Source: a virus. From it: a stretch of DNA of 27,131 nucleotides. Made by a program: the position numbers and the translations under genes. This document shows, piece by piece, positions 6,689-14,492 of the stretch; position 1 is the first letter of the stretch; each line of letters starts with the position of its first letter. The stretch covers positions 1 through 27,131 of IMG/VR virus record IMGVR_UViG_3300024264_000141, one strand, 5' to 3'. The notes beneath the pieces were generated by a model, which worked only from the letters and a program-made list of their open reading frames with translations, was not told the DNA's origin and did not search any database.

Positions 6689-7341
6689 TATAATACCAAT
6701 TTACTGTGTCCGCCACCTATTTCACCTTTAACCCAAACATTAAATGACAGTGTGTGTCTTACATTAGTTGTGCTAGTGTTGGCTTCAACACTGTGATTTA
6801 AAAAACTTGGAAACATAACTAAATCCCATTTCTTTGGACTAATTGCCATTTTAGATTGATGATATAGATAACTTCTTTTGTTAACATAATCGAATTCATC
6901 TTTGTGATCTAATTTTACTGTATCAGTAAAAATATTTGTATGATTTTTATCTTTATGAAATACAATATTTGCTGTGTCTTGACAGTCTGATAAAAATAAT
7001 ACTCCGGATATTAAACTGTTACTATGATAATGTTCTTGTATAAAATGATTATGTTCATATCTATTACACCAACTTGTTGTGATAATAAATCTATGCTTTT
7101 CGTGTATGTCTAAATATCCATGCATAAATTCGCTTACCTGAGTTTCAATTTCATTTTTGAGTGGCATCAAGTTTTCATTATCTAGTACGTAATCATCTTT
7201 AGATATGTATGATACTTTGTGTGATCGTTCAACATATTCTATTTTTTCTTTTAGAAAGTTTTCACTTTCTTCATATGGTTGTATTTGTGTTTGACAAAGT
7301 GGTATTCCAAACAATGGAACAACATTGTGTTCTTTGATCAT
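6688..7341 (-). CDS. 2-oxoglutarate/Fe(II)-dependent oxygenase
   Basis: 217 aa; ATG at 7341 overlaps the upstream stop as ATGA. The double-stranded beta-helix iron site is visible: HYHSNSLISGVLFLSD with His104 and His106 near the first iron-ligand position, His183 in FPSFLNHSVEAN as the distal ligand, and Arg195 in VRHTLSFNVWV as the 2-oxoglutarate anchor. This is the pattern of the putative 2OG-Fe(II) oxygenases common in T4-like cyanophages and pelagiphages. They hydroxylate an unknown target, possibly a protein or nucleic acid. Length is normal for the group. It lies between the zinc-finger protein and the DnaE-like protein in the uvsW unit. Substrate not predictable. Confidence 0.82.
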   Translation of the reverse strand: MIKEHNVVPLFGIPLCQTQIQPYEESENFLKEKIEYVERSHKVSYISKDDYVLDNENLMPLKNEIETQVSEFMHGYLDIHEKHRFIITTSWCNRYEHNHFIQEHYHSNSLISGVLFLSDCQDTANIVFHKDKNHTNIFTDTVKLDHKDEFDYVNKRSYLYHQSKMAISPKKWDLVMFPSFLNHSVEANTSTTNVRHTLSFNVWVKGEIGGGHSKLVL

Positions 7342-8021
7342 AGTCCTGCCTCCTTTACAATTTCTTTTATCATTTCAATATCTGCTGGTAATCGCTTAAA
7401 TCTTAATGCCCAATGTGATGGATCCATCACCGGATACACAATCTGTAATTGTTCATCATTAAATTTCTTCATCATAACTTTACCGCTTTTACAATTTAAT
7501 ATCAACCAAGGAGATATCTTTCCGTCTTTAATATCAATTACTGCTCTGTTTAGACTTGCATATCTAAAATAATCTCCCCATGGTGCTTGTTTTTCGTCTC
7601 CCCAATCCATCATAGTTTTGATTGATCTTTCCATGGCTGTTTCAACCGGTTCTCTTAAAATTAAATCTCCTGCATATTTCAAATACATTTCTTCTCTGCA
7701 CCAATGATCTAGTTTTACGCCAGATGTAACAACATAATCGATATACTTGTTTGGATACAACGGCTTAACATTACTGATAAAACTGCCAAATTTTACAAAT
7801 GCTGTATAATAAGGAGACTTACAAAAGTCTTCATACGATTTTGATTTACTAGATTTTTGACATAGTTCATAAAATCTCATAAATGTTTGATATCCTAGTT
7901 GTACTCTACGTTCATCTTTTTGTACAAATCTTCGTTTTTGTTCACACATATGCACTGATAAAGTTTTTTCTTTGGCAAATTTTGCATTACAGTATTTGCA
8001 CGAATAAAGTTTTTCAATCAT
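7338..8021 (-). CDS. Conserved protein with N-terminal C2HC zinc finger
   Basis: 227 aa; ATG at 8021 overlaps the stop of the preceding gene by one base. Residues 8-26 form a zinc-finger-like module with Cys8, Cys11, His24 and Cys26 (CKYCNAKFAKEKTLSVHMC), followed by a basic stretch EQKRR. The rest is a mixed alpha/beta domain with conserved-looking stretches such as YEDFCKSPYYTAFVKFG and ISPWLILNC. From memory a protein of this build and length recurs in T4-like cyanophages without an assigned function. The finger and its place among replication and recombination genes suggest nucleic-acid or protein binding. I cannot tell whether it is a regulator or a repair factor. Confidence 0.75.
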   Translation of the reverse strand: MIEKLYSCKYCNAKFAKEKTLSVHMCEQKRRFVQKDERRVQLGYQTFMRFYELCQKSSKSKSYEDFCKSPYYTAFVKFGSFISNVKPLYPNKYIDYVVTSGVKLDHWCREEMYLKYAGDLILREPVETAMERSIKTMMDWGDEKQAPWGDYFRYASLNRAVIDIKDGKISPWLILNCKSGKVMMKKFNDEQLQIVYPVMDPSHWALRFKRLPADIEMIKEIVKEAGL

Positions 8022-8500
8022 TAAAATGTTTTCTTAATTTGTTCTTTCGTCATTCCTGAATCTTCTGCTAACTGTTTTAATTCTTTAGTTGAGTTGATGC
8101 TTGCCAGTAATCTTAATTCGTCTTGTTTTCTAGATGGATATAATTTTTCTAAAAACTTCATTGCTTTTGCTGTACTGTTACTACCTTTTTGTTTGTATCC
8201 AATCCATTCGTGATATTTTATTGATTTCGTATCATTAGCAGTCATGCAAAGCAAATACCATAATAGTTTTTTGTGTTTGGATAATGTAAAAAAATGTTTA
8301 TTGTAATACTGATTTGTTTTAAATATTTGTAATTGTTTTTCTTCTGATGTACCTTTGATAGCACTGGCATATCTGTTCAACAGATAAAACGATACCTGTT
8401 TGCGTTCGTCATCAGACAAGTCGTTCCATACATTTTTAGCATTCATGTCGATAGCCGCCAATATATCTTTTAAAGGTAGTTTGTTAGTGTTGTTTACCAT
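8021..8500 (-). CDS. Conserved hypothetical protein, helical, 159 aa
   Basis: ATG at 8500 overlaps the upstream stop by 7 bases. The sequence predicts mostly helices: LPLKDILAAIDMNAKNVWND at the N-terminus, then FYLLNRYASAIKG, NQYYNKHFFTLSKHKKLLWY, an aromatic end YHEWIGYKQKG, and a C-terminal LKQLAEDSGMTKEQIKK that resembles a small helix-turn-helix. I considered the clamp-loader small subunit gp62, which has a similar ring of features (xNRY, Nx5-8, KKxLWxLL, W), but the match is too loose to name, and no gp44 gene is next to it. From memory the protein recurs in T4-like cyanophages. Function unknown. Confidence 0.6.
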   Translation of the reverse strand: MVNNTNKLPLKDILAAIDMNAKNVWNDLSDDERKQVSFYLLNRYASAIKGTSEEKQLQIFKTNQYYNKHFFTLSKHKKLLWYLLCMTANDTKSIKYHEWIGYKQKGSNSTAKAMKFLEKLYPSRKQDELRLLASINSTKELKQLAEDSGMTKEQIKKTF

Positions 8501-8742
8501 CTGTCTTCTCTAATTAAATTATATATTAATTTTAACTTCTTTAACTGTATTTGTAAAGACTTGTTTCCTTCAGATGCATAATCTACAACTTGGCTTATCT
8601 CTAATTCTGTCAAATGCCAGTCTGGGTATTTTGGTTCTTCAATCAACACCCGCTCACCTTTGCCATTAATTGGTCGTGCATACACTGTTGCTCCGCCATC
8701 GGGACTCTCGTAAATCATTGCAGGTTCTTTTTTTTTTGGCAT
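8494..8742 (-). CDS. Small conserved hypothetical protein, 82 aa
   Basis: ATG at 8742 overlaps the previous stop by one base (TAATG), and its own stop overlaps the next gene by 7 bases. The protein begins MPKKKEPAMIYESPDGGATV with a basic tip and a short beta hairpin, then YARPINGKGERVLIEE, and ends with a long helix, KSLQIQLKKLKLIYNLIRED. The YESPDGG opening is one I recall from T4-like cyanophage hypotheticals next to uvsW and virion genes. No catalytic residues can be proposed. Size alone would allow a small transcription accessory such as gp33, but nothing in the sequence supports that. Confidence 0.65.
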   Translation of the reverse strand: MPKKKEPAMIYESPDGGATVYARPINGKGERVLIEEPKYPDWHLTELEISQVVDYASEGNKSLQIQLKKLKLIYNLIREDRW

Positions 8743-9248
8743 TATAATAATGACGTGTATTCTATACTTTCACACTGTCTTGAAATATCTTTTACAAAAA
8801 AAGCACAATCTGGTTTTTTTGTATTTGTTAACGGTATTGATAGCAGTTGATTGTTTTTTATTTTTGGAAAATACCATTTAACATCGTTGTAAAAATTTAT
8901 AACATTAACTTCAAAAAAGTCTGCTTTGAATCCAGTTAACGGATTAAAAATAAATGCTGAGAATCCTCTGTCTGCAATACTGGTTAACGGCACAACTTCA
9001 ACTGTGTTACTGTCTTCTTTGTCTCCCACGGCTATGCTCCAATCTAATGGCATAGTAATCTCTTTACCACCAATATCTAAAACTATTGCCGGAGCATTGA
9101 AAGATTCAATGTAAATTAATGGCAAGAAAAAGAAATCTGGTTCTTTTGGATTACTGTTATCTAACACACTGAATGCCATATCGTCTGATACTGTGTGCGG
9201 CATCTTGTCTAGATCGTATGTAGTATTTTCCACTGTTAATATTTTCAT
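8742..9248 (-). CDS. Conserved hypothetical protein, 168 aa
   Basis: I place the start at ATG 9248, which overlaps the nitrilase stop as ATGA and has AAGGAA about 7 bases upstream. The frame is open 53 codons further, but that stretch is basic and overlaps the nitrilase gene in another phase. The protein begins MKILTVENTTYDLDKMPHTV and contains FFFLPLIYIESFNAPAIVLD, MPLDWSIAVGD, then FSAFIFNPLTGF and VINFYNDVKWYFPKI. It is beta-rich with many aromatic residues and ends ISRQCESIEYTSLL. From memory this is a strongly conserved but unnamed protein of T4-like cyanophages. Its persistent pairing with the 82-aa protein suggests a shared core role. Confidence 0.7.
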   Translation of the reverse strand: MKILTVENTTYDLDKMPHTVSDDMAFSVLDNSNPKEPDFFFLPLIYIESFNAPAIVLDIGGKEITMPLDWSIAVGDKEDSNTVEVVPLTSIADRGFSAFIFNPLTGFKADFFEVNVINFYNDVKWYFPKIKNNQLLSIPLTNTKKPDCAFFVKDISRQCESIEYTSLL

Positions 9249-10069
9249 TTGTTTGTTCCTTCCATAAATGAATGAGTTATGTCGCTGTGATCGTAATAAA
9301 AGTAGTGAGTGCCTGTCTTGGGTGCCTGATATTTTGCCTCTAATGGAAGATAAATTCCTGATGTAAACGATGTACCGTCTTCTGACTCTGAGCCATGTAT
9401 ATGCCAAGGATTATCAACACTTAATATTGGTGTGTTAGTGGCATATGATACAAACTGCATACAAGCGTCATGAAATTTGTCATGTATTAATTTGATGTGT
9501 TTGCCTTGATCTTTTTGTGTGTTACTGGCATGAATTATTAAAGCAACTTCTTCTTGTTTAAGTTTACTAGCAAGATTTTCGCCTCCCCAATAATAATTTC
9601 CTACAAGATCATTACAGATAAGAGCACCAATTTTCATTTTTTCTTCTCCTGCTGTAAGTGTAATAACTGGAGTTTTAGTTTCTTTTTCACAATCTGAATC
9701 AAAACTTACAATTTTAGTTTTTTTCGTAGACCCAATGTATTCTCCTTCTTGATTGTAAAATCTTAATTGATTTGATTTGAATCCAAAGTAAGCACCATTA
9801 ATTTTATCTTTATCGTCTAACCAAAGTGTTCCTATGATCAATCCCAACTTGTTGTTTGAAGCATACTCTACTAATTTTGCCATTGCATCTTCAGTTTCTT
9901 TGCAAGTGTTCAAAGTAAATGCTGGTGTGTTGTATCCACTCAATGATGTTTCAGGTGTAAACAAATAATCTACTTTGTTTTCTACTGCCCATTCGCATGC
10001 TTTCATTATTGCTTCAGCATTTGTTTTCACATCATTTGTTACTGGTATTTGTGCTCCTGCTATTCTCAT
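9245..10069 (-). CDS. Carbon-nitrogen hydrolase (nitrilase/amidase superfamily)
   Basis: 274 aa from ATG at 10069, an ATGA overlap with the uvsW stop; a TTG three codons earlier is less likely. The fold's Glu-Lys-Cys triad is present. Glu40 lies in LFTPETSLSGY, the Lys is at 116-118 in STKKTKIV, and Cys152 lies in IGALICNDLVGN, followed by ASNT at 181-184 in the place of the usual xxPS/xNA turn. Such enzymes hydrolyse amides or nitriles, or transfer the acyl group; some act on N-carbamoyl compounds or as glutaminase domains. Length is normal for a stand-alone member. Lying between uvsW and conserved phage hypotheticals it looks like an accessory metabolic insertion. The substrate cannot be predicted. 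Confidence 0.85.
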   Translation of the reverse strand: MRIAGAQIPVTNDVKTNAEAIMKACEWAVENKVDYLFTPETSLSGYNTPAFTLNTCKETEDAMAKLVEYASNNKLGLIIGTLWLDDKDKINGAYFGFKSNQLRFYNQEGEYIGSTKKTKIVSFDSDCEKETKTPVITLTAGEEKMKIGALICNDLVGNYYWGGENLASKLKQEEVALIIHASNTQKDQGKHIKLIHDKFHDACMQFVSYATNTPILSVDNPWHIHGSESEDGTSFTSGIYLPLEAKYQAPKTGTHYFYYDHSDITHSFMEGTNK

Positions 10070-11523
10070 TTTGTCCAATCCAACTTTTCTATTGTAAAAG
10101 GATAATTTGCATCCTTATAAAATTTTTTTCTATGTGTTAAATGTCTTTTAGCAAATTTACAACTTGAAGTTAAGTCCCATATCTGCACAAAGTCTTTGTC
10201 TTCTGCCTTACGTATGCCTCTTCCAATTGATTGAATCACCCTAACAAACGACTTGCCTGGCTCAATTAATATTAGATTGAATATTCTTGGTATGTTAATA
10301 CCCACACTGGCTACACCATAAGTTGCTATGATAACTTTGTTAGTGCCTTCTTTGATTGTATCGTAAGTTTCTTTTCTATCTACTAACTTGGTTTCTCCTT
10401 GAATAAACACACTATCATCTACTATTTCGCTCAAGCTCTTTCCTGCTGTTAATCTATCAACTAACACAAGAGTGTTTCCTCCGCTTTTAATTTTATTAAT
10501 CATCTTGCCAATGTATTCTATTCTTTTTTCATTAGTGACCAAGTATTTTAATTCTTCTTGATAATTTGTATAAACTTCGGTATCGATCAGTTGTACAACA
10601 TTCACATGACATGTAGATAATACACCCTTGTCTTGCAATTCTTTTGCTGATATTTGATTAACAACAGGACCTATACTTGCTAATATACTTTGAAATTCAA
10701 ATTGTTCTTTAGGCACTGTGCCTGTTAACCCCCATCTTACAGGAGCATTTTTTAGATGCTGTGTTAATAATTTTTTAAGAACTTCTGCTTTTGCTTGGTG
10801 AACTTCGTCTATAATAACAGTTTTAACACCTTCTAAAAAATCAGACAATGTCAAAACAGATTCGCCTGCTTTAGATTTTTTATCTAAAACATTTAAACTT
10901 TGCCAAGTACAAATTGTGTGTGTACGGTTTAATTCTTTTCTATCTCCAAAGTAAACACCAACATCTAAACCAACATTGATATAATCTTCTTCTGTTTGAG
11001 TCACAAGACCTTTGTTGGGCACAATTACTAGAGTACGTCCAAATTTTTCGCATATACTACTCAATGCCGCTGTGATAATTGTTTTACCAGCACCAGTGGC
11101 AACTTCCTGTAAACTTTGTGGTTCTTTAATAAAATTATTAATTACATCAACTTGATAATCTCTCAGTTCGATTGGTTGACCTTCGCATATGTGACCTTTG
11201 GGCCACGACTTACTTGCAAAAAAATCTTTAGTAACTTTATCAAATGTTAAATCAAACTTTTCTCTTTTGTCATCTACTTCTTCTATCTCAACACCCGATT
11301 CGTTAAGATATTCTATAATTTTATCCAAATGATTAACGTATCCATTACCACCTAAACCAAAGAAACCAACCTTACCATCCCATCGTCCTAGTTTGTATTG
11401 TGGTAAGTACCTTGCATAAGGAACTGAAAATTTTAGTTTGTTAGCAATCTTTCTTCTAACATCAACAGGCAATCCTTCAATTTTTACATTGACTTCATCT
11501 GTGATTATAATTTTACATCTCAT
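10066..11523 (-). CDS. uvsW: UvsW, SF2 RNA-DNA / branch-migration helicase
   Basis: 485 aa from ATG at 11523. In T4, UvsW unwinds R-loops at origins, rewinds and migrates branched DNA, and shifts replication from origin-dependent to recombination-dependent. The N-terminal substrate domain (about 1-110) contains PQYKLGRWDGKVGFF, typical of UvsW. The SF2 core follows: Q-motif-like ELRDYQ near 119-124, Walker A ATGAGKT at 142-148, DEVH at 239-242, the LTGTV motif near 266-270, and motif VI QSIGRGIRK at 431-439. Length is close to T4 UvsW (503 aa). I prefer 11523 over an open TTG/ATG extension of 11 codons because it overlaps the upstream stop as ATGA. It is the second gene of the unit starting at 12806. 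Confidence 0.95.
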   Translation of the reverse strand: MRCKIIITDEVNVKIEGLPVDVRRKIANKLKFSVPYARYLPQYKLGRWDGKVGFFGLGGNGYVNHLDKIIEYLNESGVEIEEVDDKREKFDLTFDKVTKDFFASKSWPKGHICEGQPIELRDYQVDVINNFIKEPQSLQEVATGAGKTIITAALSSICEKFGRTLVIVPNKGLVTQTEEDYINVGLDVGVYFGDRKELNRTHTICTWQSLNVLDKKSKAGESVLTLSDFLEGVKTVIIDEVHQAKAEVLKKLLTQHLKNAPVRWGLTGTVPKEQFEFQSILASIGPVVNQISAKELQDKGVLSTCHVNVVQLIDTEVYTNYQEELKYLVTNEKRIEYIGKMINKIKSGGNTLVLVDRLTAGKSLSEIVDDSVFIQGETKLVDRKETYDTIKEGTNKVIIATYGVASVGINIPRIFNLILIEPGKSFVRVIQSIGRGIRKAEDKDFVQIWDLTSSCKFAKRHLTHRKKFYKDANYPFTIEKLDWTK

Positions 11524-12806
11524 ACAGTGTCTGCTCCAAAATGAACTTGACTCCAAAAACTATCTTGACCATTGATTTGTAATTGTAAATCAATTGTGCC
11601 AACGTATTTGTCTACCTTAGAATAATTTCTAGTGTTATCACAAATTAGTACTGCTTCTGATTCCCATTCAGATGTCAGTAATGGCTTTGGAATCTTCTTA
11701 CTAGTAATATACACTATTTTTGTTGATTTTGCAAGTGAATTATTTAATCGATTATCTTTGATGTAGTCATTAAATTCTTTACCAAAAGTTGTTGAGTTTT
11801 TGCATCTTGCCATTACAGCAATTTCATTATTTGGTATAATGTTTTTAAACAGTTTGTGTGTGCTATGCAAATCTGCTAGACATTCTTTTTCAGTGGAACC
11901 GCTAATAATTACCAGTAACGGAAATCTTCTCAATTCTGTAATGGTTTCGATTACTTGTTCCATGGGCCATTTTTTTAAATCTAAATTTATTCGAGGCCAC
12001 TGTCGTTCCAATATTGCTTTACTTAATGCAGATAAACTGTGTGTCGACTGTGCTAATTCTTTTTGGTCAAAGTGTTTTAATCCTAATTTTTCTTTTCTAT
12101 CATAATACAGATACAAATTTTCTTTAACAGGATCACCAAAATATTCTTGATGATATTTTGTTACAGTTTCGGAACTGTTTTTAATTTGATAATTATAAAT
12201 TCCTGGCACATACTGATCGGATTTTTTATAAATTTTTTCGCATTGATCATAAACATCAAGCAATACCGGATCTATATCTTTTATTTTGTTTTTAAATTTG
12301 GTTAAAAGTCTGTGTGTAACTTTTTCTGTGTAAGGCAATATGTATTTGTCTTTTAATTTTTGTGAATAGTATCTACTAATTGCGGGACCTAGTAATTTCT
12401 TAACTTCTGTGATAGTTTTTGAATATGTCATATTGAATGGAAATCTAGTTACAATCACTTTTTGTGGTGTAAATCCTGACCAAAACGGTTCTAAATATTT
12501 AGAGCCTTCTTCTAATCGTATATACTCGGTTCTATCTAAGTGTCTTAATGGTTGTCTAAGATTGTTCACACTGTTTTCTAAATCTATACCACGTATCTTA
12601 AATTGGGATTTGTATCGTGTGATTAATATTTTTTTTACTGCTTCCAGTTGTCTATCAGTTAATGCTGATCCTTTGAAAACCTTTTTTGCTATGTCGAAAA
12701 TGATCTTTTTATCTCTATCCAACACAATAAAAGCAGGAGTCACAGTAGCATTGACAGTAAGTCCCGCCATTGCTTCTAAACACTCTTCTATGGTAATTGA
12801 ACGCAT
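11520..12806 (-). CDS. Protein of unknown function coupled to uvsW, 428 aa
   Basis: ATG at 12806 directly follows a consensus promoter, and the stop overlaps the uvsW start as ATGA. No Walker or catalytic motif is visible. The N-terminal third has FIVLDRDKKIIFDIAKKVF then ALTDRQLEAVKKILITRYKS, a helical stretch like those preceding helicase cores in some phage proteins. The middle is rich in Lys and Tyr. The C-terminal third has two alternating strand-helix units, LLVIISGSTEKECL and TKIVYITSKKIPK, then SEAVLICDNT, as in a Rossmann-like domain. A non-catalytic helicase-like partner of UvsW is possible, but this rests only on context and fold impression. I do not recognise a named family. Confidence 0.7.
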   Translation of the reverse strand: MRSITIEECLEAMAGLTVNATVTPAFIVLDRDKKIIFDIAKKVFKGSALTDRQLEAVKKILITRYKSQFKIRGIDLENSVNNLRQPLRHLDRTEYIRLEEGSKYLEPFWSGFTPQKVIVTRFPFNMTYSKTITEVKKLLGPAISRYYSQKLKDKYILPYTEKVTHRLLTKFKNKIKDIDPVLLDVYDQCEKIYKKSDQYVPGIYNYQIKNSSETVTKYHQEYFGDPVKENLYLYYDRKEKLGLKHFDQKELAQSTHSLSALSKAILERQWPRINLDLKKWPMEQVIETITELRRFPLLVIISGSTEKECLADLHSTHKLFKNIIPNNEIAVMARCKNSTTFGKEFNDYIKDNRLNNSLAKSTKIVYITSKKIPKPLLTSEWESEAVLICDNTRNYSKVDKYVGTIDLQLQINGQDSFWSQVHFGADTV

Positions 12807-12812
12807 ACCAAT

Positions 12813-12841
12813 AGTATAAAGGATTTTGGTTAAAAAGTCAA
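12813..12841 (-). promoter_or_regulatory. Sigma70-like early promoter for the uvsW unit
   Basis: TTGACT (12836-12841) and TATACT (12813-12818) on the minus strand with a 17-bp spacer. The -35 box lies inside the last codons of the upstream gene. The ATG at 12806 begins 6 bases after the -10 box, and no Shine-Dalgarno lies between them. The first bases after the -35 box (TTT) also agree with the other two promoters. Confidence 0.8.
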
Positions 12842-13666
12842 TCTAGAAAATGGAATGCCTTGTGCAATTTCCTCAATGGTCCATTCAGTATGTGTGTAAT
12901 CATTGAGCCATTGCTGTCTATTGGGGGTCTTTGGGCTGTTAATGGTGCTAAAATCTGTGTTTGCAACATCGTATGCTAGACTTTGTTCGCTTACAAAAGC
13001 AGGTATTCCATTGAGTACAGCATGAACACCGGGATTACTGCTATGACTTACAACTGCCCAAACATTGGTAAAATTTAAATTGAAATCGTCATATGTGTTA
13101 GCAATCTGTTTGGGAATCTCGTAACCAACATTATCAAGCACAGGCAAATTTTTTAAAGGACATCTAGGGTGAGGTCTGACTATAATTTTTCTATCTGTGT
13201 GTTGTCTTATATTTTTTACGGTATCGATTACATATTGATCCAATGCAGGCATATCTTTCCACTGTTCACTTTTGATGTGTTGTAAACAAATCAGTATGTG
13301 TTCTCCGTCTGTACTCCATGGTCTTAATTCGATACCTAATTGTTGTGCTCTTTGACTATCGTTGTTGGTTGGCCCAAAGTCTGCTGATCTATTGATTCCG
13401 TTTATTCCAACTTTCCAAGTTGTGTTTCTTTTTATTCCACCCACTTCTATCACTAGAACATTTTTGTTTTGAGATCTGAATTTATCCCAAATAGGTTTAT
13501 TTTTCATCATTCTACCATGCCATAGCAATGACCAAATCACAGGAACATCTGTGTCTAAATTATTTTCGTCTACAGAGTGCCCTAATCGTTGTAACCCAGA
13601 CTTCACAGCCTCCCAAACTAATGGACTGTTTAATGGACCGTTGTCTGTGAATAAACTAAACTTCAT
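12830..13666 (-). CDS. Capsule-synthesis-like (KpsC/KpsS-fold) glycosyltransferase with RPHP motif
   Basis: 278 aa from ATG at 13666; a GTG six codons upstream is an alternative. It starts MKFSLFTDNGPLNS, a Rossmann-like strand-loop. The C-terminal domain holds IIVRPHPR at 161-168 and VVSHSSNPGVHAVLNGIPAF at 215-234, followed by SPKTPNRQQWLNDYTHTEWT. The His-Pro pair and the Ser-rich loop before a helix are the nucleotide-sugar (CMP-Kdo type) binding signatures of bacterial capsule synthases KpsC/KpsS. It shares LGIELRPW and the tail pattern with the 14489 protein, its closest relative here. This is the last gene of the glycan block, overlapping the previous gene by 11 bases and preceding the uvsW-unit promoter. 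Donor and acceptor unknown. Confidence 0.68.
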   Translation of the reverse strand: MKFSLFTDNGPLNSPLVWEAVKSGLQRLGHSVDENNLDTDVPVIWSLLWHGRMMKNKPIWDKFRSQNKNVLVIEVGGIKRNTTWKVGINGINRSADFGPTNNDSQRAQQLGIELRPWSTDGEHILICLQHIKSEQWKDMPALDQYVIDTVKNIRQHTDRKIIVRPHPRCPLKNLPVLDNVGYEIPKQIANTYDDFNLNFTNVWAVVSHSSNPGVHAVLNGIPAFVSEQSLAYDVANTDFSTINSPKTPNRQQWLNDYTHTEWTIEEIAQGIPFSRLTF

Positions 13667-14492
13667 TCCAATATGATTCTGCACGATTAGACAACAGATC
13701 TTTCTTTTGACTTTTGCCTTTGTTTTTTCTATCGCCCTTCATGTGATCAAAATAGTTTCCTAATACAGAATTAATTAAAGGGTGTCCACCGCCACCTGTT
13801 TTGGCAGTTTTATTATATATGTCTTGGGAATAATCATGAAAGTTTTTATCTATAGGCATTAACTGATTTAGTATCTTACCAAACACATAACTATCATGCC
13901 ATTCATCTAGTTTGAATATTCCGTTGTCTGCATCTTGGTACATACGTTCAAATTCATTTAAAAATTTTTTACAAGTATCGTGTTCAGTATTCAAACCATA
14001 AAATCCACACTCGGGCCAAGTTTGTGATCCTTTACCTCTTCCAACAAATGTTATCCACTTATCGCTTGGAAGTAGTTGTTGAAATTGTTCGTAATTGATA
14101 GGGGAATGCACATATGTGTCTCCATCAATCCACACAGTCCACTTGTCGTTATTTCTTTCAACAGCGTCAAACACTGCATACACTTTGTTAGCAAAACGTA
14201 CTGCGTCCCACTTAAATTTTTTATGATGATCTCTTGGACGTTTTTCTGGAAACGGACATTCACCATTTGCTTTAGGCACATTGCCCCAACGTGATTTAAA
14301 TTGATTTAACTTAACTAATTCTTTTGAATCTATAATTGTTATTTGATTTATGTCTGGATTTACAGGTGTACAATTTTCTGCATACACTAACAATTTGATT
14401 TTCTTATCAACATTTTTTGCAAAACTGTCTATGAATCTTTGTCCGTACAAGTCTAATCCTGCTTTATGAAATGTTGTTAATGCAGTAATCAT
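13656..14492 (-). CDS. GT-A-like glycosyltransferase with DGD motif
   Basis: 278 aa from ATG at 14492, an ATGA overlap with the gene upstream; a longer start at 14519 would overlap more. The protein opens MITALTTFHKAGLDLYGQRF, like glycosyltransferases that begin with a short strand and a donor-binding loop. The metal-binding DxD is Asp123-Gly-Asp125 in WTVWIDGDTYVHS, and a second conserved-looking region is CGFYGLNTEHDTCKKFLNEF. The C-terminal tail (about the last 45 residues) is basic and gly-rich (TGGGGHPLINS, then several lysines), not typical of GT-A enzymes. It sits between two KpsC/KpsS-like genes. Donor sugar unknown. Confidence 0.68.
   Translation of the reverse strand: MITALTTFHKAGLDLYGQRFIDSFAKNVDKKIKLLVYAENCTPVNPDINQITIIDSKELVKLNQFKSRWGNVPKANGECPFPEKRPRDHHKKFKWDAVRFANKVYAVFDAVERNNDKWTVWIDGDTYVHSPINYEQFQQLLPSDKWITFVGRGKGSQTWPECGFYGLNTEHDTCKKFLNEFERMYQDADNGIFKLDEWHDSYVFGKILNQLMPIDKNFHDYSQDIYNKTAKTGGGGHPLINSVLGNYFDHMKGDRKNKGKSQKKDLLSNRAESYWNEV

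Noticed and set aside
8021-8500. Naming the 159-aa protein as clamp-loader subunit gp62.
   Set aside because: Some spacing of Asn, Lys and Trp residues is similar, but the defining gp62 sequence is not seen and no gp44 gene is adjacent. I left it unnamed.
9249-9407. A 53-codon N-terminal extension of the 168-aa protein.
   Set aside because: The extension is basic, overlaps the nitrilase gene in another phase and would abandon the ATGA junction and the AAGGAA ribosome-binding site at 9248.
12409-12819. A 136-codon open frame on the plus strand.
   Set aside because: It lies wholly antisense to the 428-aa gene, which has a promoter, a coupled stop and a sensible composition. The antisense product shows no motif and its composition mirrors the real gene.
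14051-14281. A 76-codon minus-strand frame inside the DGD glycosyltransferase gene.
   Set aside because: It is an out-of-phase frame on the same strand as a well-supported gene, with no motif or start signal.
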